A stretch of 39,138 nucleotides of DNA, from the NCBI GenBank assembly GCA_964415865.1, contig CAYQBY010000012.1, positions 1 through 39,138 of the forward strand, written 5' to 3'. The notes beneath the pieces were generated by a model, which was not told the DNA's origin, searched no databases, and saw only the letters and a list, made by a program, of their open reading frames with translations. The position numbers were made by a program, and so were the translations under genes. Shown piece after piece: positions 27,101 to 33,957 of the stretch (positions are counted from its first letter, which is position 1; every line of letters starts with the position of its first letter). The DNA comes from Thiopontia sp964415865 (lineage in GTDB: Bacteria > Pseudomonadota > Gammaproteobacteria > GCF-002020875).

Positions 27101-28075
27101 TTTATTCTCTCCACCCCATACCAGTTGATCCATCTGCAGCTGCCACTCCTGCTCTCTCTGTTTCTTCCAGAAAAACTCTCCTCCGGCGAGGCCTGGCAAT
27201 TCAAGATAGGCATCATCTCTATCAAGGGTTGCTCGTCCCTTCTCCAATTGTCCTGAGAGCCACTCCCCCCACCATTCAACATCTGCACGACCCTGTACCA
27301 ATGGGCCCCATGGATTTTTATCTCCACCCACAAAACTGGCAAGCTCGACACTCTTTCCATGGAGATGCATCTGTCCATCCCATCCTTGTGGATTCAGCAT
27401 ATCCCCAAACCACTCCAGATTAATGTTAATCGGATTTGAGGATTGTCCCACCACCATACTGCCAACTGCCTGGTGACGATACCCAGAGCTAACCAGAGAA
27501 AGATCAACATCAGAGAGGTGCCACTGCATAGGCGCAAAATATTTTTCTGTGATCAGAATCTCCGCATTCTCAATCACCAGAGACTGCTGACTTAATAACC
27601 AACCTATAGATGATGCAGATACCCTCTCGCTCTCTCTATCAGCGTCACCATCATCACCAACCCCATCAACTGTCAGGCTACCATCCTCATGGTGCACTAC
27701 CGATATCTTCGGGCGCTCAATTGACAAGGAGGTAGTAACAATCTCACCAAGGCCTATGGATGATAGGAGATCAATCTTGATCCCTCCATTCTTGAAAGAG
27801 ATCTGAGCCTCTCCGGATTCTGGATCAAACAGAGTAACGTGATGAGCGGATACTTCCAGCGTGCGGCCCTCCAGAGAGAATGATATATCCTCTATCTCCA
27901 GCGGAATCCCGATCTCCTGCTCAACCCATGACTCCAAATCATCATGAAAGAGCCCGCTGCCTGGTAGCACTGTACGCATCAGCACCAGGCTCAACGCTGC
28001 CGTTACCAGTATTGCGGCCACAAGAATCCAGAAGGTTCCCCAGAGGCTGCGAATAAATTGCATCACCTTTTCCAC
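24143..28075 (-). CDS. yhdP: AsmA-like envelope phospholipid transport protein YhdP
   Basis: The largest gene here, encoding 1310 residues. It has one N-terminal membrane helix (LWGTFWILVAAILVTAALSLVLMRTVLPGSG, about 10-40), then a very long periplasmic repeat-rich beta structure with DUF3971/AsmA-type segments such as GEIVTTSLSIERPKISV, and a C-terminal region IRLARRL-like LGIHTLTRRLALDFSDITDKGMPFDSIHGTFMVKNGHAHT, VGGPAGAAVGGAVLLYQKLFK, RYTLTGSWDDPQLEPI. YhdP, with TamB and YdbH, forms tube-like bridges that carry phospholipid to the outer membrane. E. coli YhdP is about 1266 residues. The start may be the ATG at 28075 or four codons later. It follows rng after 12 bases. Confidence 0.95.
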   Translation of the reverse strand: MEKVMQFIRSLWGTFWILVAAILVTAALSLVLMRTVLPGSGLFHDDLESWVEQEIGIPLEIEDISFSLEGRTLEVSAHHVTLFDPESGEAQISFKNGGIKIDLLSSIGLGEIVTTSLSIERPKISVVHHEDGSLTVDGVGDDGDADRESERVSASSIGWLLSQQSLVIENAEILITEKYFAPMQWHLSDVDLSLVSSGYRHQAVGSMVVGQSSNPININLEWFGDMLNPQGWDGQMHLHGKSVELASFVGGDKNPWGPLVQGRADVEWWGEWLSGQLEKGRATLDRDDAYLELPGLAGGEFFWKKQREQEWQLQMDQLVWGGENKSERINHPASALIERKIDESGRDILTGMVDRVHLVSSPSLSGLYAEFTSGERGVLASGDLQQIKFRSYPDGSDLMHGIELRMDLHQFSVNGLKGMLGRAVSGINGQLQFNEREGLFSPVAGKLLMELDGIYADPLELDLHRGNVLWKQYPAGLLLSSDMLDVTFGELHASGQAQLLLPAEGTSPLLDLQARVKAEKVSKLMEQLPEPIMNKRLVRWLKRGLRSGELIDGTVVLKGPLDRFPYDQGGGQFKSTLQINELDLNYTKGWPAVTNGTALLKFNNKSLQVAIDGGEIAALPVNKLVMTTEQLGKSPLKIYGQIVSNSRELLHTLENTPLSRKARIINSMAALEGDAILNLDIEVPIGQNKPLQVDGWVELHSNKLMVAEMDISVDKLHGNIEFDNEGISIEQGRGEFLGAPLLITAFTYGDEAQSELVINIDGGVGDGYLKQWLGDSEIITISPPNKEVDSGTPNDWSGRIKIGLSEDSAGSEERSINIHLHSDLKNMALHLPAPLDKQSDESWPTTVSMEFSNGNLHRMSLLSPEHIKTNLTRAVGGNEWSGTILVGDIESGDLAADGQEGISIQGTVKRFDLGEWARWQKEFTKRAENNTKSDLANWRLRRVAIDSERADLFGQKLDHLALMATPHKDGYWGIGLSSDQLQGKIKIPADGDGVMIVTLDHAWLGSDEEIDQEGQGGAILAETVEFDPVQIPSMSVLVQDTKINGIALGELQMQTRKTDNGLFFDDVTLKSGAMRVSAQGGWLKRSGSSLSRFNIHATGNELGRMLALFGYQGDIDKGRTSVQIKSEWPGNPTDFSLGLMDGSMEIGVDTGHLRDVENSVGRVFGLLGIHTLTRRLALDFSDITDKGMPFDSIHGTFMVKNGHAHTSDMKIDGPTSTIKITGRTGIVARDYDQIVSVSPKVSETLPATGAMVGGPAGAAVGGAVLLYQKLFKKDGLITTRYTLTGSWDDPQLEPIKKKKAIPPVSEPVFP

Positions 28076-28087
28076 CAGAGCAGATGG

Positions 28088-29560
28088 TTAGACTGGAACC
28101 ACATCAAACTGTTCAGGTGTGTAATAGGTCTCTACCTGAAGACGAACAGGCTTGCCAATAAACTCCTCCAGCTCTGCCAGACTTGCCGACTCCTCATCCA
28201 GCAGCAGATCAGTAATCTCCTGTGCCGCAAGCACCAGAAACTCCCTGGAATCATCATATTGGCGAGACTCCCTGATGATCTCACGGAATATCTCATAACA
28301 AACCGTCTCCGGTGTCTTGAGATGACCTCTACCCTCACAAGTTGGGCAATCCTCACATAGAACATGCTCCAGGCTCTCACGGGTTCTCTTGCGTGTCATC
28401 TCGATCAGTCCTAACGAGGAGACCTGACTTATATGAGTTCTTGCATGATCCAGGTCCAGATATTTCTGCAGTGACCGCATCACCTGCTGACGATGCTGCT
28501 CATCCTCCATATCAATAAGATCAAGAATGATAATTCCACCAAGGTTTCTCAGTCTTAACTGACGTGCAATTGTCTGTGTTGCCTCCAGGTTGGTCTTGAA
28601 GATTGTCTCCTCCAGATTATGGTGACCAACAAAAGATCCTGTATTAACATCAATCGTGGTCATCGCCTCAGTCTGATCAATAATCAGATAACCGCCGGAC
28701 TTCAGGGGCACCTTGCGCTGCAGGGCTTTCTGGATTTCGTCCTCGACAGAGTAGAGATCAAATATTGGGCACTCTCCCGGATAGTACTCCACTCGAGATG
28801 CCAGCTCTGGATTGAAACGTGCCGCAAACTCCTTGCAGCGCTCATAAGCCTGCCTGGAGTCAATACGTACACGCTCCACCGAGTCTTTCAGCTGGTCACG
28901 AATAATTCTTTGCTCCAGAGGCAGATCACTATGAACCAAAGATTGCGCCTTGGCCTCTCTGTTTGCCTCCTGAACAGATTCCCATATCTTGTAAAGCAAA
29001 TTAGCCTCATACAGCAGATCCTCTTCCGGCACACCCTCACCAGCAGTACGGACAATAAACCCTCCATAACCACCATCAACCACAGCCTTCTGAATCATTG
29101 CCCGCAACCGTTCCCGCTCGCCCTCCTCCTCAATTCTCTGCGACACCCCCACACACTGAACCGCCGGCAGAAACACCAGGTATCTGGATGGAATGGAGAT
29201 CTGCATGGTCAGACGTGCGCCCTTGGTTCCCAACGGATCCTTTACCACCTGCACCATAAGCTCCTGACCATCTGATATCAGGTCAGTAATCTGATCAGGC
29301 TCATGCTCACACTCAATCTCCTCGCTCACCTCTTTGGGACGAACATCAGATGCATGTAAAAAAGCCGAGCGTTCCAGGCCAATATCAACAAAAGCAGCCT
29401 GCATACCAGGCAGCACTCTGCTTACCTTTCCCTTGTAGATATTGCCGACAATACTGAGATGATCTCTGCGCTCAATATAAATCTCCTGCAACACCCCATT
29501 CTCCACCATCGCAGAACGGGTCTCGCGCGGGGTTACATTAATAAGGATTTCTGTACTCAC
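28088..29560 (-). CDS. rng: Ribonuclease G
   Basis: A 490-residue RNase E/G family endoribonuclease that matures the 16S rRNA 5' end and trims selected mRNAs. It has an S1 domain (about 38-125) with IVGNIYKGKVSRVLPGMQAAFVDIGLERSAFLH, and a DNase I-like catalytic domain with metal-binding Asp304 (TTIDVNTGSF) and Asp347 (IILDLIDMED). The zinc-link cysteines Cys405 and Cys408 lie in CPTCEG. The length fits RNase G and excludes RNase E, which carries a long C-terminal scaffold. The start is GTG 29560 in frame with the family N-terminus MSTEILINVTPRETR. The maf gene that often precedes rng is absent. Confidence 0.97.
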   Translation of the reverse strand: MSTEILINVTPRETRSAMVENGVLQEIYIERRDHLSIVGNIYKGKVSRVLPGMQAAFVDIGLERSAFLHASDVRPKEVSEEIECEHEPDQITDLISDGQELMVQVVKDPLGTKGARLTMQISIPSRYLVFLPAVQCVGVSQRIEEEGERERLRAMIQKAVVDGGYGGFIVRTAGEGVPEEDLLYEANLLYKIWESVQEANREAKAQSLVHSDLPLEQRIIRDQLKDSVERVRIDSRQAYERCKEFAARFNPELASRVEYYPGECPIFDLYSVEDEIQKALQRKVPLKSGGYLIIDQTEAMTTIDVNTGSFVGHHNLEETIFKTNLEATQTIARQLRLRNLGGIIILDLIDMEDEQHRQQVMRSLQKYLDLDHARTHISQVSSLGLIEMTRKRTRESLEHVLCEDCPTCEGRGHLKTPETVCYEIFREIIRESRQYDDSREFLVLAAQEITDLLLDEESASLAELEEFIGKPVRLQVETYYTPEQFDVVPV

Positions 29561-29615
29561 AAATTGCTCGCTCTTGAACTGGACATAGTTGAGTTAGATT
29601 CTAACCTAACCAGTT

Positions 29616-29666
29616 TTATGAATAATGAGTTTTCTGAATTATGAATAATGGGCTTTATGAACGATG
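29616..29666. repeat. Three short direct copies of the rlmH 3' end at the rlmH-rng junction
   Basis: On the plus strand TTATGAATAATG occurs at 29616-29627 and 29639-29650, and TTATGAACGATG at 29655-29666. Read on the minus strand, the third copy is the last four codons of rlmH (His-Arg-Ser-stop) and the other two read His-Tyr-Ser-stop. This looks like small duplications of the rlmH terminus in the spacer before rng. A GTTAGA-T-TCTAAC dyad lies close by at about 29592-29604. Confidence 0.6.
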
Positions 29667-30125
29667 ATATGGATGATTACTCAGAATAGTCCACGCTCTG
29701 TACAGCTGTTCGGCAACTACAACCCTGACCAGAGGGTGAGGAAGCGTCAGCTTAGATAGTGACCACTTCTGCTGAGCACGTTGCAGGCACTCCTGAGAGA
29801 GTCCGTCAGGACCTCCGACCAGCAGAGAGACCCCAGCTCCTCCCTGCATCCAGCTTCCCATACTGGATGATAGCTTCTCGGTTGACCAAGACGAGCCCTC
29901 CACATCCAGGGCAACAACCATATCACCCTTTGGTACAGCTGTAATAATCCGCTTTCCCTCCTGCTCTATCCACCTCTTCGGAGAGCCACTACGACCACGC
30001 TTATCTGCCTCAATCTCCACCAAGTCAAGCATGCATTCACGTGGCATACGGCGGGCATATTCTAAAAACCCCTGCTCAACCCATGCCGGCATCTTCCGGC
30101 CAACAGCAATCAGAGTGATTTTCAC
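29655..30125 (-). CDS. rlmH: 23S rRNA pseudouridine-1915 N3-methyltransferase RlmH
   Basis: A 156-residue SPOUT-fold methyltransferase that modifies pseudouridine 1915 in helix 69 of 23S rRNA on assembled ribosomes, using SAM. The knotted C-terminal half is clear: VALDVEGSSWSTEKLSS, SLLVGGPDGLSQECLQRAQQKWSLSKLTLPHPLVRVVVAEQLYRAWTI, and the terminal NHPYHRS, which matches the NHPYHR(E) tail of the family needed for substrate binding. Its start overlaps the rsfS stop by four bases, the conserved rsfS-rlmH arrangement. The usual downstream mrdA/rodA pair is not here; rng follows instead. Confidence 0.97.
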   Translation of the reverse strand: MKITLIAVGRKMPAWVEQGFLEYARRMPRECMLDLVEIEADKRGRSGSPKRWIEQEGKRIITAVPKGDMVVALDVEGSSWSTEKLSSSMGSWMQGGAGVSLLVGGPDGLSQECLQRAQQKWSLSKLTLPHPLVRVVVAEQLYRAWTILSNHPYHRS

Positions 30126-30460
30126 CCATCCTCTCTCTTGAAATCTGCCCAGAATTTCTCAAGATTGTAATAGTCTCTGGTTTCCGGGAGCATTACATGG
30201 ACCACAATATCCCCCAGATCAATAAGCACCCACTCTCCAGACTCCTCTCCCTCTCTGCCCAAAGGCAGAACTCCAGATCGCTTTGCCTCTACCACCACAT
30301 TCTCTGCCAATGATTTGACATGTCTACTAGATGTTCCACTGGCAATAATCAGCCGGTTGGTTACATCTGTCATTTCGGATATATCCATAACCGAAATCTC
30401 ATTTCCCTTTAGCTCTTCCAGGGCATTAACTGCCAACCTCTCCAGCTCATCAATCAACAT
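30122..30460 (-). CDS. rsfS: Ribosome silencing factor RsfS
   Basis: A 112-residue RsfS/Iojap/YbeB protein. It binds L14 on the 50S subunit and blocks subunit joining under starvation. Family pattern: ALEELKGNEISVMDISEMTDVTNRLIIASGTSSRHVKSLAENVV in the N-terminal half and EGEESGEWVLIDLGDIVVHVMLPETRDYYNLEKFW in the C-terminal half. Length is typical (105-120). It lies between nadD (19 bases upstream) and rlmH (4-base overlap), the order found in E. coli. Confidence 0.97.
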   Translation of the reverse strand: MLIDELERLAVNALEELKGNEISVMDISEMTDVTNRLIIASGTSSRHVKSLAENVVVEAKRSGVLPLGREGEESGEWVLIDLGDIVVHVMLPETRDYYNLEKFWADFKREDG

Positions 30461-30479
30461 ATCTACTCTATTCCTCTAT

Positions 30480-31133
30480 TTAATTGTCTCTATAACAGTG
30501 ATCCACTTCATCTCTGATCGATTCCGGCACCATGGATGCAGAGCTACCACCATTCCTGATATTTTTTCTGATCTCCGTTGCTGATATCTCCAGAGGAGTA
30601 ACTGGATAAAAAAATATCTTGCCTCCTGCTGCTCTGGGCAGGACATAAAGCTCATCCATCTTCTCAGCCTCACGACCATCCAGCAGCTGATTTGCTTTAT
30701 CAGTACTGGGACGATCAAATCCTGGCCTATGTGTAACTACAATATGCGCATACTCAAAGAGATCCCCCCAGCGGTGCCAGCTATCAAGCTTGAGAAATGC
30801 ATCCATTCCCATGATAAGACAGAGTGGAGAGTCTGGAAATTCATGCGCCATTGATTCCAGTGTAAGTACCATCCACGACGGGCTATCCCGTTCCACCTCT
30901 CGCATATCAACCACAAATTGCGGAAATTCAGCAGCCGCCATCTGGAGCCATCGAACGCGATCCGCCAACGTTGCAACCGGCTGATCACGATGTACCGGAA
31001 CTCTACTTGGCACAAAACGTATCTGTTCCATCCCCACCCCATCACAGACCTCAGCTGCGGGATGTAGATGACCATAATGGACCGGATCAAATGTCCCGCC
31101 CATAACACCAATTGGTGTCGAAACACTATTCAC
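30480..31133 (-). CDS. nadD: Nicotinate-nucleotide adenylyltransferase
   Basis: A 217-residue nucleotidyltransferase that joins nicotinate mononucleotide and ATP to form deamido-NAD. The nucleotide-binding signature GGTFDPVHYGH (12-22) contains the HxGH motif (His19, His22), and the C-terminal EISATEIRKNIRNG carries the ISTTxIR-type motif. The middle segment LIMGMDAFLKLDSWHRW is also typical. The start is a GTG at 31133, set by the closeness of the signature to the N-terminus; its ribosome binding site is poor. It follows proA after 56 bases, which show no other feature. Confidence 0.95.
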   Translation of the reverse strand: MNSVSTPIGVMGGTFDPVHYGHLHPAAEVCDGVGMEQIRFVPSRVPVHRDQPVATLADRVRWLQMAAAEFPQFVVDMREVERDSPSWMVLTLESMAHEFPDSPLCLIMGMDAFLKLDSWHRWGDLFEYAHIVVTHRPGFDRPSTDKANQLLDGREAEKMDELYVLPRAAGGKIFFYPVTPLEISATEIRKNIRNGGSSASMVPESIRDEVDHCYRDN

Positions 31134-31189
31134 AAGGGTCTGTTATGTCGCTTCTATACAGCGCAATGGGATGGCTTAACACCCAACGA

Positions 31190-32446
31190 TTACTGCCTGA
31201 TATGTCCATCACCAAGCACAATAAACTTTTGTGAGGTAAGGCCTTCCAGACCAACAGGGCCTCGCACATGGATCTTGTCAGTACTGATACCAATCTCTGC
31301 GCCCAGACCATATTCAAAACCATCTGCAAAGCGGGTCGATGCATTCACCATTACGGAGCTGGAATCCACCTCTGCCATAAAGCGTCGTGCCCGACTGTAG
31401 CTCTCGGTTACTATAGACTCGGTATGGCCAGAGCTGTGCTGATGTATATGGTCCATCGCACTCTCCAGACCTGAGACCACACGAATGGATAGCACTGGAG
31501 CCAGGTACTCCTCATCCCAATCCTCATCAGTTGCGGCAACAATACCGGGCAGAATTTTTTGGGTAGCCTCACAACCACGCAACTCAACCCCCTTCTCCAG
31601 ATAACGTGCGGCAAGTGGAGGCAGGCAACTACTGGCCACATCCTCTGCCACCAACAGCGTCTCCATCGCATTGCATACCCCATAACGGTGGGTCTTGGCA
31701 TTAAAGGCAATCTCAATGGCCTTATCCATATCGGCCTCACCATCGATATAGACATGACAGATACCGTGGAGATGCTTGATGACCGGAATCCTCGCATCCT
31801 CACTAATCCTCTCTATCAACCCCTTGCCTCCTCGGGGAATAATAACGTCTACATATCGGCTCATGGTTATCAGTTCGCCAACTGCCTCTCGGTCAGCCGT
31901 CTCAACCACCTGTACTGCATCAGCCGGCAGACCAGCCTCTGCAAGCCCCTGCTGGATCAGTAAAGCAATTGCCTGGTTGGAGTGAAATGCCTCAGAGCCT
32001 CCTCTAAGAATTGCTGCATTACCAGATTTAAGGCAGAGTGCTGCAGCATCTGCAGTTACATTGGGACGAGATTCGTAGATAATCCCAATCACCCCAAGTG
32101 GCACTCTCATCTTGCCAACCTGAATTCCAGACGGACGATAGTTAAGATCCGTTACCTCACCAACAGGATCAGGCAGTGTTGCAATCTGTCGTAAACCCTC
32201 TGCCATGCCCTGCACGCGCTCTTCATTGAGCTCCAGGCGATCCAGCAGAGCATCATCAAGGCCCTGCTCTCTACCAGCATCCATATCTTTCCTGTTTGCA
32301 TCAAGCAACTGTCCCATTGAGTGTTCCAACAGATCAGCTGTCGCCTCCAGCGCCCTGTTCTTCAATGTTGTTTCTGCTCGAGTCATAGCGCGAGAAGCGA
32401 TGCGTGCACGCTCTCCCACTTCCTGCATATATTTCTGAATATCCAT
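31190..32446 (-). CDS. proA: Gamma-glutamyl phosphate reductase
   Basis: This 418-residue NADPH-dependent enzyme reduces gamma-glutamyl phosphate to glutamate semialdehyde in proline synthesis. It has the aldehyde-dehydrogenase-like fold with GVIGIIYESRPNVTADAAALCLKSGNAAILRGGSEA (about 118-153), VDVIIPRGGKGLI and the catalytic Cys258 in THRYGVCNAMETLL. Length matches E. coli ProA (417). An AGGA ribosome binding site lies before the ATG. Its partner proB is not in the window. Placement of proA between holA and nadD is known in several non-enteric gammaproteobacteria. Confidence 0.97.
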   Translation of the reverse strand: MDIQKYMQEVGERARIASRAMTRAETTLKNRALEATADLLEHSMGQLLDANRKDMDAGREQGLDDALLDRLELNEERVQGMAEGLRQIATLPDPVGEVTDLNYRPSGIQVGKMRVPLGVIGIIYESRPNVTADAAALCLKSGNAAILRGGSEAFHSNQAIALLIQQGLAEAGLPADAVQVVETADREAVGELITMSRYVDVIIPRGGKGLIERISEDARIPVIKHLHGICHVYIDGEADMDKAIEIAFNAKTHRYGVCNAMETLLVAEDVASSCLPPLAARYLEKGVELRGCEATQKILPGIVAATDEDWDEEYLAPVLSIRVVSGLESAMDHIHQHSSGHTESIVTESYSRARRFMAEVDSSSVMVNASTRFADGFEYGLGAEIGISTDKIHVRGPVGLEGLTSQKFIVLGDGHIRQ

Positions 32447-32459
32447 ATCTATTTCCTGT

Positions 32460-33461
32460 CTAAGCTACAGTGGCACGAACCACAAAATCCTCAAGACCAC
32501 TCCAAGGATCACCGTCCATCATCCCTTTGCCTGCACGGTCGATAAGCCCTAGTTGACGAACCAGTGCAGTAATTTTTTGGGCCCCAATACGATTCAGGGC
32601 CGCCATCAGAAGTGGCTGCTTCTTCCACCACATCGGATTGTACTCCAATGGCTTGTATGCTGATGGAGAGTGCTCCAAACCCATTGCTGCAAGATCACGA
32701 AAATCACGTGCAACTGACCAGTGCACCACCTGAATTGCTACGCCCTCACCTTTCAGTCCATGGAGAATTCGCAGTGCTCTGGGGCGATCCCCTTCCAGAA
32801 CGGCATCTGCAAGCTTGAATGCGTTGAAGCTTGAACTCTCAGAGACAGTATTGTTGGCAATCTCTCCATCAACAGTTGTGCCAGGCTCAATAAACAGCAT
32901 CAGCTTCTCAAGCTCCTGAACTGCAGCCAGAAGATTGCCCTCTGCCCTCTCCGCAACAATTGCGGCCACATCTTGAGTGGCCTGTATCCCCATACTGGTT
33001 ATTCTGTCAGCAACCCACTGCTCCATCTGGTGCACCTCAACCGGCCAGATCTGCACCGTTACACCGACACTCTCAACAGTTTTGTACCACTTCGTTTTCT
33101 GTGATGCCTTATCCAGCTTGCCAGAGACGATTAACAGCACCTTGTCTTCAGGAGGATTCTCACACCACTCTACAAGAGCCTTGCCGCCATCTTTACCAGG
33201 CCTACCTGTTGGCAATCGCAGATCAACCACCTTTCTCTCAGCAAAAAGTGAAAGCTCATTACCCTCTGTGGTCAAGGTAGACCAACTGAAATCCCTGTTT
33301 GCCGTAAGTACTGTACGCTCTTCAAAGCCATCTCTCTTCAGAGCTGAACGCACCTGATCCGCGGCCTCCTGTAACAGCAAAGGCTCATCTCCACTCAATA
33401 AATAAACAGGAGCAGTTTTTCCCTCTAGATGGTTTACAAGTGATTCAGGCTTTACCTTCAT
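32460..33461 (-). CDS. holA: DNA polymerase III subunit delta
   Basis: A 333-residue clamp-loader delta subunit. Recognisable segments are APVYLLSGDEPLLLQEAADQVR (about 17-38), where E. coli delta has the same YLL.G.EPLL..E pattern, the sliding-clamp-binding region EGNELSLFAERKVVDLRLP with the SLF motif, GKLDKASQKTKWYKTVE, and the C-terminal collar helices with EGVAIQVVHWSVARDFRDLA. Delta opens the beta clamp for loading onto primed DNA. The start overlaps the lptE stop by four bases; leuS-lptE-holA is a highly conserved run. Confidence 0.95.
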   Translation of the reverse strand: MKVKPESLVNHLEGKTAPVYLLSGDEPLLLQEAADQVRSALKRDGFEERTVLTANRDFSWSTLTTEGNELSLFAERKVVDLRLPTGRPGKDGGKALVEWCENPPEDKVLLIVSGKLDKASQKTKWYKTVESVGVTVQIWPVEVHQMEQWVADRITSMGIQATQDVAAIVAERAEGNLLAAVQELEKLMLFIEPGTTVDGEIANNTVSESSSFNAFKLADAVLEGDRPRALRILHGLKGEGVAIQVVHWSVARDFRDLAAMGLEHSPSAYKPLEYNPMWWKKQPLLMAALNRIGAQKITALVRQLGLIDRAGKGMMDGDPWSGLEDFVVRATVA

Positions 33462-33955
33462 CGATGACGCAATGCGCGTAGCAGATCACGAACCGCTTCA
33501 CGGATCATAACCTCACGCAGATACTTCTCTTCCTGCTCTTTTCCGAGAACCTCTGTACCGCTGTACTTGTAATCCTCATTCTGCTTGAGGTGTCCTTGAT
33601 CTATCACTGCACCATCAACTGATCTCAGCTTCCAGTCAACCTGATAATTCAGTGCATACTCACTAACCTTTCCGGTACTGCTATCAACTGTTGCAACCCG
33701 ACGCGAGAATGTCTCATTACTCAATTCAAGGATTGCAGTTGCGTCTGACTCGTTTGAGACCACACCAACATTGGTTCGACGAACCCCCTCACGAACTGAA
33801 CGCGCCAACTCTATCGAGACCGCTGAGCCATCAACCCAGGTTGACTCCATCTCATTGGGCAGAATTACCGCTCCTCGCAGATGGAAGCCACACCCCTGCA
33901 GCAAAAAAACTATAAGTAATATAGGGATCAGAGCTATTTTTATCGATTTCATCAT
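33458..33955 (-). CDS. lptE: LPS assembly lipoprotein LptE
   Basis: A 165-residue lipoprotein with a short signal peptide and lipobox LLQGC (lipidated Cys22), followed directly by GFHLRGAVILPNEM, the LptE (RlpB) hallmark. LptE plugs the LptD barrel at the outer membrane and helps insert LPS into the outer leaflet. The rest is a mixed alpha/beta domain with ARSVREGVRRTNVGVVS and TGKVSEYALNYQVDWKL. It begins two bases after leuS and overlaps holA by four. It links this locus functionally with lptC, lptA and lptB 18 kb away. Confidence 0.95.
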   Translation of the reverse strand: MMKSIKIALIPILLIVFLLQGCGFHLRGAVILPNEMESTWVDGSAVSIELARSVREGVRRTNVGVVSNESDATAILELSNETFSRRVATVDSSTGKVSEYALNYQVDWKLRSVDGAVIDQGHLKQNEDYKYSGTEVLGKEQEEKYLREVMIREAVRDLLRALRHR

Positions 33956-33957
33956 GT

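Noticed and set aside
28619..29275. Plus-strand 218-codon open frame opposite rng
   Set aside because: It lies wholly inside rng, which has all RNase G catalytic motifs; the translation has no recognisable domain and is a shadow frame.
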